Shown here: positions 30,554 to 38,014 of the stretch, piece by piece
Numbering within the stretch: position 1 is the first letter of the stretch
Layout: the number at the start of each line of letters is the position of its first letter
Assembly: GCA_022770525.1 (NCBI GenBank)
Contig: JALEHN010000080.1
Coordinates: 1-38,014 of the forward strand
DNA: 38,014 nt
Direction of reading: 5' to 3'
Origin: Clostridiales bacterium
GTDB lineage: Bacteria; Bacillota; Clostridia; Lachnospirales; Lachnospiraceae
Notes under the pieces: generated by a model
What the model saw: the letters and a program-made list of their open reading frames with translations, nothing else
The model's database searches: none
Told to the model about the DNA's origin: nothing
Program-made: the position numbers and the translations under genes

Positions 30554-31375
30554 TTATAAATTTAAACCCGGCAGCGGTATATCTTCACCCTCAGCCGCCT
30601 CACCTGTCGGGATATCTTTAACACCATTGATAATCAGACGCGGACGATACGGGAATGATTTCACAGTTTCCCTTGTGGACACGCCGCTCAGAACAAGTGC
30701 CGTATCAAGGCCTGTTTCAATACCCGCAATGATGTCTGTATCCATACGGTCACCGATAATGGCAGCTTCTGCTGAATGAACGCCAAGCAAACGAAGGCCC
30801 GTACGCATCATCAGCGGATTAGGCTTCCCGACATAGTAGGCTTTTTTCCCTGTCACCAGCTCAACAGGCGCTACCAGCGCCCGGCATGCCGGAACAAATC
30901 CATCTTCTGACGGATCCACAAGGTCAAAATTTGTACCGATCAGTTTCGCTCCCTGATTCACAAACTTCGTTGCCTTAATGATATTATCATAATTATAAGA
31001 CGTTGATTCCCCGATAATGACATAATCCGGATTCACTTCATTGACTGTTATACCTGCATCATACAGCGCATTTAAAAGTCCGTGCTCACCGACCACGTAG
31101 GCACTGGCTTCCGGTGTCTGTCCTGCAATAAAAGCAGCGGTTGCCTGCGCGCTTGTATAAAAATGCTCCATACTTACATCAAGTCCGAGACGTTCCAGCT
31201 TTTTCTGCAATTCCTTCGGAGTAGAACCGCTGGAATTTGTCAAAAATAAAAACTTTTTATTTTCCCGGTAAAGCCAGTCCACAAATTCCTTAACACCCGG
31301 AAGCAGACGATTGCCGTGATAAATCACACCGTCCATATCTATAATAAATCCTTTTTTATTCCTTAATTTTTCCAT
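30554..31375 (-). CDS. HAD-IIA family sugar-phosphate phosphatase (NagD-like)
   Basis: The protein has 273 residues from ATG 31375 (AAAGGGATGG upstream; the frame is open further to 31471 without a ribosome site). HAD motifs: I, FIIDMDGVIYHG with Asp13 and Asp15; II, FLFLTNSSG; III and IV, YYVGKPNP and IIGDRMDTDIIAGIETG. The length and cap fit the NagD/pNPPase group, which removes phosphate from small sugar phosphates or nucleotides in the cytoplasm. It stands alone between the thiolase promoter region and the disrupted response-regulator gene. The natural substrate cannot be inferred. Confidence 0.9.
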   Translation of the reverse strand: MEKLRNKKGFIIDMDGVIYHGNRLLPGVKEFVDWLYRENKKFLFLTNSSGSTPKELQKKLERLGLDVSMEHFYTSAQATAAFIAGQTPEASAYVVGEHGLLNALYDAGITVNEVNPDYVIIGESTSYNYDNIIKATKFVNQGAKLIGTNFDLVDPSEDGFVPACRALVAPVELVTGKKAYYVGKPNPLMMRTGLRLLGVHSAEAAIIGDRMDTDIIAGIETGLDTALVLSGVSTRETVKSFPYRPRLIINGVKDIPTGEAAEGEDIPLPGLNL

Positions 31376-31723
31376 AAAATCCATCCCTTTCGCTATAAAA
31401 ACCGCCTGTCGGCGCTGCTGACAAACCATTTGCCGCAGTTGCATTATAGCCGTCCCACCAAAGAATGTCAACCCCGCTGCCCATATCCTTTAATCAGTAA
31501 CACCGGCAGATTTTGTTTTTTCCTCAGCACCCCACACTTGACATTTTCAGAAACACCATTCACAATTAAAGAAATCGCCGCTGATTTATAAATAGAAAGG
31601 CCGAAAAATGATTCCTGTCAAAAAATCGGAATGTTGATAAAAATATTCTATAATGTTTAAAAGTTAAAAGAAAGGATGATACCTATGTTTCATATTCTTG
31701 TTGTTGATGATGATATGAATACA

Positions 31724-31920
31724 GTGACATGCTCCCACCACTTAACTTTGTTTGAAGTGGGGGCTTCTTACTCAATGCCCCTAATGGGGCAAGTATCAAT
31801 AAGCTATCCCCGCCTGCCCGGCGGTTCGATTTTTAGCCCGGAAACGGGCATAACAATTATATTTTGTCCAGATATGGACAGGAATTCAGTCTGGAAACAG
31901 ACATATTTTATGCTGAGAGC
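31724..31920 (-). ncRNA. omegaRNA-like structured right end downstream of tnpB
   Basis: On the tnpB strand five small hairpins follow in order: GTCTG/CAGAC (31889-31902), TGTCCA/TGGACA (31865-31880), GCCCG/CGGGC (31836-31849), CCGCC/GGCGG (about 31809-31825) and GCCCC/GGGGC (31777-31790). A final CCCACTT-type stem comes last, and the element then ends. TnpB guide RNAs are made from exactly this position, with the guide taken from the flank beyond the end; here that is the TGTATTCATATC side of the broken gene. The RNA itself is inferred. Confidence 0.65.
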
Positions 31921-33020
31921 AGGCGTAATGCTTCTTCCCTGATATTGATCGCCGCATTCACGTCCCTGTCGTTCGTGTAACCACACTCACACCGATATAC
32001 CCTCTCTGACAATGGCAGTACCTTTTTGACTTTTCCACACTTACTGCACCTTTTGCTGGACGGAAAGAACCTGTCTACCTTCACAAGCTTTCCTCCGCAG
32101 TCCTCCAACTTATAACTGAGCATGTTCAGCAACATTCCATAGCCGTTATCCGCAACACTCTTCCCGAAATTCAGACACCTGCTCATTGCCTTCATGTTCA
32201 GATCCTCGACGGCGACCACATCATACTTATCCGCCAGTTTTCGGCTCAACTTATGATGAAAGTCTCTCCTCTGGTTTTTGACCTTCTCATGGCAGAGTGC
32301 CACCTTTTTCTTCTGTTTCTGATAATTCGAACTTCCACGCTTACAGCGTGACAGCTTTCGCTGCTCTCTGTTCAGCCGTTTTTCAGACCTTCGGTAATAA
32401 TCCGGATATTCGCATTTATTTCCATCGGAAAATACTGCCAGCCCATGCATCGCATAATCAATACCGATAACCTTCAGTTCTCTTTCTTCTCTGTCCCGGA
32501 CTTGGTTTTCATCCGCACAGTACTCAAAAAGTATACTGACGCAGTACTTCCCTGAAGGTTGCCTTATGACTGTCACAGCCTTCAGCCGGAACCCCTCCTG
32601 GATCTGTCTGTGGATCTTCGCCTTTACGACACCGGCCTTCGGAAGTTTGATCCCGTTCTCAAAAAGTCGGATATTCCCATTCACCAGATTCGTCGTATAT
32701 GCATTCCGGCTGTGATGCTTTGACTTGAATTTCGGAAAGCCGATCTTAGGACGTTCAAAGAAATTCCTGTATGCACATTCCAGATGGAGTTGCACATTCG
32801 CAAGGGCAAGAGCATCTACTTCCTTAAGCCACGGAAATTCTTTTTTATATGCTGCCGGTGTAGTCTTGAGCATCTTCCCTGTCTTCTTATACGCTTCAAT
32901 CTTATCCGAAAGCATCTGGTTATAGATGAACCTGCAGCACCCAAATGTCTTCGCGAACAATACTTTCTGTTCTGCAGTTGGATAAATCCGGAATTGGAAA
33001 GCTTTATAACTCTTTCTCAT
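31908..33020 (-). CDS. tnpB: TnpB RNA-guided nuclease of the IS605-type element
   Basis: The protein has 370 residues from ATG 33020 (AAGGTGAG upstream), overlapping the tnpA end by 17 bases; the frame is open back to 33041. It starts with a helix-turn-helix-like FRIYPTAEQKVLFAKTFGCC. The RuvC-like triad looks intact: Asp in VIGIDYAMHGLAVFSDG, Glu in VVAVEDLNM, and Asp in NDRDVNAAINI. A zinc ribbon (CSKCGKVKK then CECG) lies between the last two. The first RuvC motif has YAMHG where VGLK-type is common. TnpB uses an RNA from the element's right end to cut DNA and helps the element persist. It appears full length and functional. Confidence 0.9.
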   Translation of the reverse strand: MRKSYKAFQFRIYPTAEQKVLFAKTFGCCRFIYNQMLSDKIEAYKKTGKMLKTTPAAYKKEFPWLKEVDALALANVQLHLECAYRNFFERPKIGFPKFKSKHHSRNAYTTNLVNGNIRLFENGIKLPKAGVVKAKIHRQIQEGFRLKAVTVIRQPSGKYCVSILFEYCADENQVRDREERELKVIGIDYAMHGLAVFSDGNKCEYPDYYRRSEKRLNREQRKLSRCKRGSSNYQKQKKKVALCHEKVKNQRRDFHHKLSRKLADKYDVVAVEDLNMKAMSRCLNFGKSVADNGYGMLLNMLSYKLEDCGGKLVKVDRFFPSSKRCSKCGKVKKVLPLSERVYRCECGYTNDRDVNAAINIREEALRLLSA

Positions 33021-33420
33021 GTTTCTCACCTTGCGTTTCAATGTATTTCCTGATCACTTCGATCGGTGCTCCACCGGCTGTTATCAAACAGAAACTCTGA
33101 CTCCAGAAAGTCTCTTCCCACAACTTTTTCCGGATCGCAGGGAATTCTTTCTTCAGCAGTCTGCTGCTGGCACTCTTGTAAGCATTGATAAACTTGCTGA
33201 GTTCACTTTTTGGCTGAGCCCGGAACATCACATGGATATGATCACCGTCATGATTCCACTCATCCACCTCAATGCCATACCCGGGTGCGATATAAGAAAA
33301 GATTTCCTTAGCACGATCAGAAACAGTATCATCAAAGACCTTCCGTCGGTATTTTACGACCAAAATAAGGTGATAATACAATAAAAAAACCGAATGAGCA
33401 TTATGGTCTAACTCTCGCAT
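33004..33420 (-). CDS. tnpA: TnpA, Y1 HUH transposase of the IS200/IS605 family
   Basis: The protein has 138 residues from ATG 33420 (GGAAAG 8 bases upstream; a GTG three codons earlier overlaps it). The HUH metal motif is GDHIHVMF near residue 63. The single catalytic tyrosine lies in PIEVIRKYIETQGEKH near residue 127. The N-terminal HLILVVKYRRKVF is typical. It cuts and rejoins single-stranded ends at subterminal hairpins, so excision is precise. It appears intact. Confidence 0.92.
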   Translation of the reverse strand: MRELDHNAHSVFLLYYHLILVVKYRRKVFDDTVSDRAKEIFSYIAPGYGIEVDEWNHDGDHIHVMFRAQPKSELSKFINAYKSASSRLLKKEFPAIRKKLWEETFWSQSFCLITAGGAPIEVIRKYIETQGEKHEKEL

Positions 33421-33480
33421 AATATACACTTTCCTTTCTTATCGACTGAGTATATTGTACCACAACGTTCATCACATTTC

Positions 33481-33496
33481 AAGAACGTACGTTCTT
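33481..33496. repeat. 16-bp perfect palindrome near the IS left end
   Basis: AAGAACGTACGTTCTT lies about 55 bp inside the left end and 60 bp upstream of tnpA. It may be the subterminal hairpin bound by TnpA, or part of the tnpA promoter region. Confidence 0.6.
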
Positions 33497-33763
33497 TATT
33501 TGCAATTCATCCCAACCACCTAAGAGGAGAGGGAATTCTTGCTAATTATTGTTAAAGCTGATGCGCGCAGTTCTTGAAGAAGAAAATTACAGTGTATCAA
33601 CTGCCGCGAACGGCGAAGAAGCGCTTGAAGTCATGGACAGCGAACATATTGATCTTGTCATACTTGATATTATGATGCCAAAGATGGATGGCTATGAATT
33701 CACTAAAACACTGCGCAGCGTCCACAACGAGCTGCCGATTCTCATGGTCTCAGCCAAACAGCT

Positions 33764-33788
33764 GCCGGTCTTTATAAAAAAGACCGGC
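33764..33788. other. Hairpin at the end of the cyu-type operon
   Basis: GCCGGTCTT and AAGACCGGC arms with a T/A loop lie 8 bases after the stop at 33797. No T run follows on either strand, so terminator function is uncertain. The response-regulator remnant breaks off at this hairpin. Confidence 0.5.
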
Positions 33789-33796
33789 ACACTGAT

Positions 33797-35083
33797 TTAA
33801 TCAAGCATTATTTTAACAATTTCCTTATCTGTCTGCCGCATGCCGTCTCTTCCGAGCCGTCCGACATTCTGAATTGTCGCCTCTACACCATTGTCTACAA
33901 TGCCTTCGCCGTTTTTAAATTCCTGATGATTCATATACATATGGTATCCCAGAATGCCGGCTTCAACACTGGAAGCAATCTTAGCGGCACAGGACGGTTT
34001 TGCGCCGTCACAGATAATACCTGAAACGATTGCAAGGGAATTGACCAGCGTATGTGCGATTTCATCATAACCGCCGCCCTGCAGATAAGCAATGCCGCAG
34101 CCTGCGGCACATCCGGCACTGACTGCACCGCAATAAGCCGACAGTCTTCCTATGCCATTTTTTTCATGGACAGCAATCAGATTGGAAATGACCAGCGCCC
34201 GATAAAGCTTTTCTTTTGAAACTGACAGTTCTTTTGCATACTCAATCACAGGGACAGAAACTGTGATTCCCTGATTTCCGCTTCCCGAATTGATGACGAC
34301 CGGCATTTCACAGCCGCTCATCCGTGCATCGGAGCCTGCCGCCGCCTTTGCAATGGCACGGTTGCGCACACCGCATCCGTAATATTTCAGATATGTGGAA
34401 CCTATATTGGCGCCGTAATCACCGAGCAGACCTTCTTCCGCAATCTGTGAATTGTATTGAATCTGCCTGTCCAGTATCGATTTTACATCTTCAATATCGC
34501 ATGTATCCGCAAAACCAATAATATCCTTAATGTTTAGCAGCGTTTTATCCGCAATCCCGTTCTCTTTCCCGGCTTTATTCTGATCCTGTATTTTTGCATC
34601 AAATAAAACTTCTCCGTTTTTTTCCATATAAACGATATTGGTATGGTACTGGCAGATACGCACTTTTGCCGACTGTTCTTTGCAATAGAGCTTCACAATA
34701 ATATCAAAAATCATGTCATGATCAACTGCAGACACATCAATCGGCACTTTTTTCAGAAATTGTTTCATTTCCTCTTTTTGTTCCGCAGTCATCCGGGAAA
34801 TCACTTCAAGCATCTGATCTGCCTGGCCGCCTGTAATTCCGGCAGCCGCGGCGGCCTCGATGCCTTTCATGCCGTCTGTATTTGGCACAACGACGCTTTT
34901 CACATTTTTAATAATATTGTCACTGACACCGATTTCTACCCGGTCCGGCATTTCTCCAAGAATCGCTTTTGCTTTTGCGGCTGCATAGGCAATTGCGATC
35001 GGTTCTGTACAGCCCATGGCAGGAACAAGTTCATCTTTTAAAATTTGAAGATATGTGATATATCTTTGATCCGTTTTATCCAC
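33797..35083 (-). CDS. L-cysteine desulfidase-type protein (UPF0597/CyuA family)
   Basis: The protein has 428 residues if it starts at GTG 35083, 9 bases after AGCAGG; GTG 35092 abuts that site. The family N-terminal motif MGCTEPIAIAYAAAKAK carries Cys25, the position proposed as catalytic in archaeal L-cysteine desulfidase. Further cysteines lie in AYCGAVSAGCAAGCGIA and IICDGAKPSCAAKI, as expected for an oxygen-sensitive [4Fe-4S] cluster. It breaks L-cysteine into sulfide, ammonia and pyruvate, or acts on serine or another amino acid. It is the last gene of a four-gene unit with a PatB-type C-S lyase, a glutaredoxin-like protein and a paralogue of itself. Confidence 0.85.
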   Translation of the reverse strand: MDKTDQRYITYLQILKDELVPAMGCTEPIAIAYAAAKAKAILGEMPDRVEIGVSDNIIKNVKSVVVPNTDGMKGIEAAAAAGITGGQADQMLEVISRMTAEQKEEMKQFLKKVPIDVSAVDHDMIFDIIVKLYCKEQSAKVRICQYHTNIVYMEKNGEVLFDAKIQDQNKAGKENGIADKTLLNIKDIIGFADTCDIEDVKSILDRQIQYNSQIAEEGLLGDYGANIGSTYLKYYGCGVRNRAIAKAAAGSDARMSGCEMPVVINSGSGNQGITVSVPVIEYAKELSVSKEKLYRALVISNLIAVHEKNGIGRLSAYCGAVSAGCAAGCGIAYLQGGGYDEIAHTLVNSLAIVSGIICDGAKPSCAAKIASSVEAGILGYHMYMNHQEFKNGEGIVDNGVEATIQNVGRLGRDGMRQTDKEIVKIMLD

Positions 35084-35124
35084 TTTTTTCACCCTGCTTT
35101 TCGTTTGTTTTCACAGTCCATAGA

Positions 35125-36420
35125 TTAATTCTGACATCTGCCGGACTTCGATGTTTTCTCTTCCAGTATCTGCACAATGGTCTTTTCTGTGCCAACCATT
35201 CCCGGTGAAGCAATCATTCCCATATTTCGCATCGTCTCTTCAGGTGTATTGCCATTAATGCCGTGTACATTATAAATATAAACACCCTTCATTGCCATAT
35301 CAACAGCCTTGTAGGCAGCATCTACCGCAACGACGCCTTTCATGGTACAGCCCTGATTTCCGCCGTCACAGATCATTCCCGTGATACTGCTGGCCATGTT
35401 ATTGATAGTTTTTGCCATAACTTTAGCATCTGCGCCGCGCAGGCTGACAAGCCCGCATGCCATGCCGGTCCCGGCGGCAATGGCGCATCCGCAGAAAGCG
35501 GACAGTTTTCCCGAATATTCTTTGATATACATACAAATCAGATAACTCAGTGCCGTGGCCCGAAGCAGTGCTTCCTCCGTGTATCCGTTCACTTTATATG
35601 ACGCATACAGCGGCATCGTTGCAATAATACCATGAGCTCCGGAACCGGTAATACTCATTGCCGGCCGCGAAAGCCCGATGACCCTTGCCTCAATGGCGGC
35701 ATTGCAAAACAGTGATGCGGTTTTTTGTTCATCTTCCGACACAAGCTTTCCGCCATTTGCCGCCAAAAGATAAGGCGCATAAGTTGTTTTCGGGCTGCTG
35801 ATGCCTTCCATAAGAAGCGCTTCATTCATTTCAAAAGCTTTTTTAATAAATGAAATTTCTTCAATCGGGACTGTTTGCGCATATTCGTAAATTTGCTGCA
35901 GCATATACTGATGAATCAATGGCGGCTCAGATACCTGCACTTTTTCGCCGCACTGCTTCTCAAATACGATTTTGCCGTTTTCGGTAATTTTGACAATATT
36001 TGTGTGGGCATCACAGATCGTCACTACTGCCTCTTTAGCATCACCTGTCACTTTTGCTTCAATAAATATGCGGCTTGTAATTTCACTCATACTGACCAAA
36101 ATCTGCCCCTTTGCCACCATATCCCGTGCTTTTTGTTTATCATCTTCCGAAATACCGTCAAGACACTCCAGTCCCTTCCCGGGATCTGCCGCAACCGCTC
36201 CAAGCGCAGCGGCATAATCATTGCCTACTTCACTGATTCCCGGAATTCCGCAGGTAAATGCATTTTTAAACATGCCGCTGTTAAGCCTTAAGCAAACCCG
36301 CCTGACCTCCCCTTCGATGTGCGTTCTGGCTGTTGAAACCGCAAACGCAATTGCTCCGGGCTCTGTTACGCCAAGGGCAGGCTTCATATCCTCTTTAATC
36401 AACCTTGTAAGTTCATTCAT
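35125..36420 (-). CDS. UPF0597/CyuA-family paralogue lacking the N-terminal cysteine
   Basis: The protein has 431 residues from ATG 36420 (GGAGGAG upstream; the frame is open back to 36465). It is homologous over its length to the next gene. The N-terminal motif reads LGVTEPGAIAFAVSTAR, with Val18 where the neighbour has Cys. Cluster-type cysteines remain in AFCGCAIAAGTGMACGL and MICDGGNQGCTM. The iron-sulfur site is therefore probably kept while the proposed catalytic residue is not. The two could form a heteromer, or this copy may use another substrate. There are 41 bp between the genes. Confidence 0.82.
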   Translation of the reverse strand: MNELTRLIKEDMKPALGVTEPGAIAFAVSTARTHIEGEVRRVCLRLNSGMFKNAFTCGIPGISEVGNDYAAALGAVAADPGKGLECLDGISEDDKQKARDMVAKGQILVSMSEITSRIFIEAKVTGDAKEAVVTICDAHTNIVKITENGKIVFEKQCGEKVQVSEPPLIHQYMLQQIYEYAQTVPIEEISFIKKAFEMNEALLMEGISSPKTTYAPYLLAANGGKLVSEDEQKTASLFCNAAIEARVIGLSRPAMSITGSGAHGIIATMPLYASYKVNGYTEEALLRATALSYLICMYIKEYSGKLSAFCGCAIAAGTGMACGLVSLRGADAKVMAKTINNMASSITGMICDGGNQGCTMKGVVAVDAAYKAVDMAMKGVYIYNVHGINGNTPEETMRNMGMIASPGMVGTEKTIVQILEEKTSKSGRCQN

Positions 36421-36487
36421 CACACTTTCTCCTCCTGACAGCTCAAATGGCATTGACTTTGGCATCTGCCTGCAGCACAGCAGGCAT

Positions 36488-36739
36488 CTATTTCAGTACT
36501 TCATGAATATCCAGCGTTACCGTACCATCTTCACATATAAAGCATGGTACGCCCAGCCGTTCTTTTCCTCTGATTTCAGCATAAACATCGCTTGTTTCTC
36601 TAAGCTTCAGATAGGCCAGCAGATCTGCATGACAGGATAAAATATCCTTAAAGCTGCTTTCAACGCCTGCTTCTGACAATTTATTCAGTGCATATAATGT
36701 ATCCGGGCAAAGATGACTTCCAATAACAGTAACTTTCAT
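36488..36739 (-). CDS. Glutaredoxin/thioredoxin-like small protein
   Basis: The protein has 83 residues from ATG 36739, about 9 bases after AAGGAAGG; upstream ATG and TTG codons overlap that site. It has a thioredoxin-type beta-alpha start (MKVTVIGSHLCPDTLYALNK) with a single active-site cysteine in CPDT (Cys11). A cis-proline-type VPCFICEDG lies near 62-70. The second cysteine of a CxxC is absent, so a monothiol mechanism or a binding role is likely. It lies between the C-S lyase and the cysteine desulfidase-type genes, which suggests handling of thiols or sulfide. Confidence 0.75.
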   Translation of the reverse strand: MKVTVIGSHLCPDTLYALNKLSEAGVESSFKDILSCHADLLAYLKLRETSDVYAEIRGKERLGVPCFICEDGTVTLDIHEVLK

Positions 36740-36763
36740 AATCATATTCCTTCCTTTCAAAAT

Positions 36764-36793
36764 GATGGCGGGCTCAAAAGCTTTTGCCCCCGC
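36764..36793. repeat. Dispersed imperfect palindrome, copy 2
   Basis: GATGGCGGGCTCAAAAGCTT continues TTGCCCCCGC and can form a strong hairpin. It resembles the copy at 13619-13644. It occupies most of the gap between the glutaredoxin-like and PatB-type genes. Confidence 0.65.
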
Positions 36794-36815
36794 AGTAGCG
36801 GCGAATTTCTTTATA

Positions 36816-37988
36816 TCACGCCAGTTTATCGACAGCTTCTTTTAACTGTTTCAGTGCTTTTTTAAGAACCGCCCGCGGACAAGCTGCATTGAGCCGCATA
36901 AAACCGCTCAGGCTCCGACCAAAAGTATAACCTTCATTGAGGCCGATTTTAGCATCTTCAATCATAAAGCGCCGCAGTTCTTCATTATCCATGCCAAGTT
37001 CACGGCAGTCCAGCCACACAAGATAGGTTGCGTCCGGAACATTCGGCTTGATTTTCGGGATATTTTCATCACAATACTTTTTAATAAAATCAAAGTTTCC
37101 GGAAATATATTCCAACAGCTGTTCCAGCCATTCCTCACCCTCACGGTACGCCGCTTCCATGGCCACCGAGCTGAAGGCATTATTTCTGTGTACGTCCATA
37201 CTTCCCCAGAATTGATCAAAAGCATTTTTCATTTCCACATTCGGAAAAATGGAGGTCGATGCCTGAAGACCGGCCAGGTTAAATGTTTTTGTCACAGAGA
37301 CACACGTAATGATTTTCGATGCAATTTCCTTTGAAATAGATCCCGTCGGTGTATGTTTTTTACCGTGGAAAATCAAATCTGAATGGATCTCATCTGAAAT
37401 CAGCAGCACATCATTTTCAATACAGATTTTTGCCATTTTTTCCAATTCTTCCGGCTTCCAGACAATACCGAGCGGATTATGCGGATTACACAAAAGAAAT
37501 ATTTTACATTCTTTCACCTTTTTTTCAAAATCATCGAAATCAATGACCCATTGTCCGTCCTTTTCCACCAGTTGGTTTTCAACAACTATACGGTCACATC
37601 CTTCCGCAATATCATAAAATTCAGAATAGACCGGTGTCTGAATCAACACTTGATCTCCAGGCTCACTGAAGATTCGAATCATTGCAGCCATGGCAGGCAC
37701 GACACCGAGACTCCAGCTCATCAACGCTGTATCGACATCCCAGTGTTTTCTTCGTTTCTCCCAGTCCCTTACCGCTTCAAAGTAGCTGTCCGGTCTGGAG
37801 GTATAGCCCCAGATGCCTTCTTCAGCTTTTTTTCTGCACGCTTCAATAATCGGTTCTGCCGTGCGGAAATCCATATCCGCTACCCACAGAGGAATAACGT
37901 CATTTGTACCAAACTTTTTCACACGCTCATCATACTTTGACGAACGGTTATTGCTCCGGTCAATCACTTCATCGAAATTGTACTTCAT
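36816..37988 (-). CDS. MalY/PatB-type PLP-dependent C-S lyase
   Basis: This 390-residue fold-type I aminotransferase-like protein starts at ATG 37988 (AAAGGACG upstream). It has the MalY/PatB N-terminal pattern VIPLWVADMDFRTAEPI, GIWGYTSRPDSY, LLCNPHNPLGIVW, LLISDEIHSDLIF, and the PLP lysine Lys234 in VSVTKTFNLAG. A C-terminal Arg in SGFMRLNAACPR probably binds the carboxylate. It cleaves cystathionine or cysteine conjugates to homocysteine or a thiol plus pyruvate and ammonia. It is the first visible gene of the cysteine-catabolism unit; its promoter probably lies at or beyond the window edge. Confidence 0.9.
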   Translation of the reverse strand: MKYNFDEVIDRSNNRSSKYDERVKKFGTNDVIPLWVADMDFRTAEPIIEACRKKAEEGIWGYTSRPDSYFEAVRDWEKRRKHWDVDTALMSWSLGVVPAMAAMIRIFSEPGDQVLIQTPVYSEFYDIAEGCDRIVVENQLVEKDGQWVIDFDDFEKKVKECKIFLLCNPHNPLGIVWKPEELEKMAKICIENDVLLISDEIHSDLIFHGKKHTPTGSISKEIASKIITCVSVTKTFNLAGLQASTSIFPNVEMKNAFDQFWGSMDVHRNNAFSSVAMEAAYREGEEWLEQLLEYISGNFDFIKKYCDENIPKIKPNVPDATYLVWLDCRELGMDNEELRRFMIEDAKIGLNEGYTFGRSLSGFMRLNAACPRAVLKKALKQLKEAVDKLA

Positions 37989-38014
37989 AAATCATCGTCC
38001 TTTCGTATGTTTTA

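Larger units (their letters stand above)
31724..33551 (-). mobile_element. IS200/IS605-family insertion sequence
   Basis: The element of about 1828 bp carries tnpA (Y1 HUH transposase) and tnpB on the minus strand, with hairpin-rich ends and no terminal inverted repeats or target duplication. Ends are set by joining the response-regulator fragments; each may be off by a few bases. On the element's strand the left end is preceded by TTTAA in the flank, which fits a target/TAM of this family. The right end carries several GC hairpins and ends GGTGGGAGCATGTCAC. Confidence 0.85.
31685..33800 (+). pseudogene. OmpR-type response regulator gene, split by an IS605-type element and lacking its 3' half
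   Basis: The 5' fragment (31685-31723) encodes MFHILVVDDDMNT, a receiver N-terminus. The 3' fragment (33552-33800) continues in frame from LKLMRAVLEEENYSVSTAA through the phospho-acceptor region LVILDIMMPKMDGYEF to PILMVSAKQLP. It then runs into 10 unrelated codons over the hairpin at 33764-33788 and stops. The rest of the receiver (the conserved Lys) and the DNA-binding domain are missing. Joining 31723 to 33552 restores the frame exactly. The gene therefore suffered two events: an insertion and a 3' loss next to the cyu-type operon. A -10-like TATAAT at 31649-31654 and AAAGG precede the start. No kinase gene remains nearby. Confidence 0.85.

Noticed and set aside
31676-31942. 88-codon frame starting at the response-regulator start and reading into the IS
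   Set aside because: Only the first 13-16 codons are genuine; the rest is IS right-end sequence. It is annotated as part of the pseudogene.

Overview
This window looks like Lachnospiraceae-type Clostridia, probably an anaerobic gut commensal. The signs are moderate GC with AT-rich intergenic DNA, strong AGGAGG ribosome sites, YesN/LytS-type two-component genes, AraC-GH39 fusions, a butyrate-kinase operon and an IS605-type element. No rRNA, tRNA or CRISPR was seen. Most genes are on the minus strand.

Region 1 (about 2.8-19.5 kb, minus) reads as a complete aryl-C-glycoside utilisation locus. A small DUF6379-type protein (4881-5315) lies directly before a TIM-barrel partner (3883-4866); together they match the beta and alpha subunits of C-deglycosidases (DgpB/DgpC, DfgB/DfgA, CarC/CarB). 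A second TIM-barrel isomerase (2788-3708) follows. Two Gfo/Idh/MocA oxidoreductases flank an iron-sulfur-flavoprotein-like gene (16323-19517) and are candidates for the sugar 3-oxidation that must precede C-C cleavage. Between them lie an RbsABC-like importer (5676-9407), a degenerate ABC ATPase, a sensorless LytS-type kinase, a YesN-type regulator (9532-13569) and an AraC-GH39 fusion regulator (13644-16028). The promoters of the cleavage operon and the oxidoreductase operon share two sequence boxes at identical distances from their -10 elements, which suggests one regulon. At the left edge are a PD-(D/E)XK AAA-ATPase with an added helix-turn-helix and a truncated AraC-type regulator.

Region 2 (19.5-23.2 kb) holds two tandem copies of a C-rich small RNA with covarying terminator stems, each preceded by a cre or cre-like site at the same distance. 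A divergent MurD, a D-glutamate-cyclase-like protein and a 33-aa holin-like peptide with a convergent RNA (a candidate type I toxin-antitoxin) follow.

Region 3 (23.2-30.5 kb) has a PucR-type regulator and a 4'-phosphopantetheinyl transferase on the plus strand, facing a minus-strand operon: thiolase, Zn-ribbon/OB-fold (DUF35) protein, acyl carrier protein, phosphate acyltransferase and butyrate kinase. This resembles a carrier-protein-linked thiolytic or acylation module that ends in substrate-level phosphorylation; its substrate is unknown.

Region 4 (30.5-38.0 kb) has a NagD-like HAD phosphatase and a response-regulator pseudogene split by a 1.83-kb IS200/IS605 element (TnpA, TnpB and a structured omegaRNA-like right end). 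A cysteine-catabolism operon follows: PatB/MalY C-S lyase, glutaredoxin-like protein and two UPF0597/CyuA paralogues, one lacking the key N-terminal cysteine.
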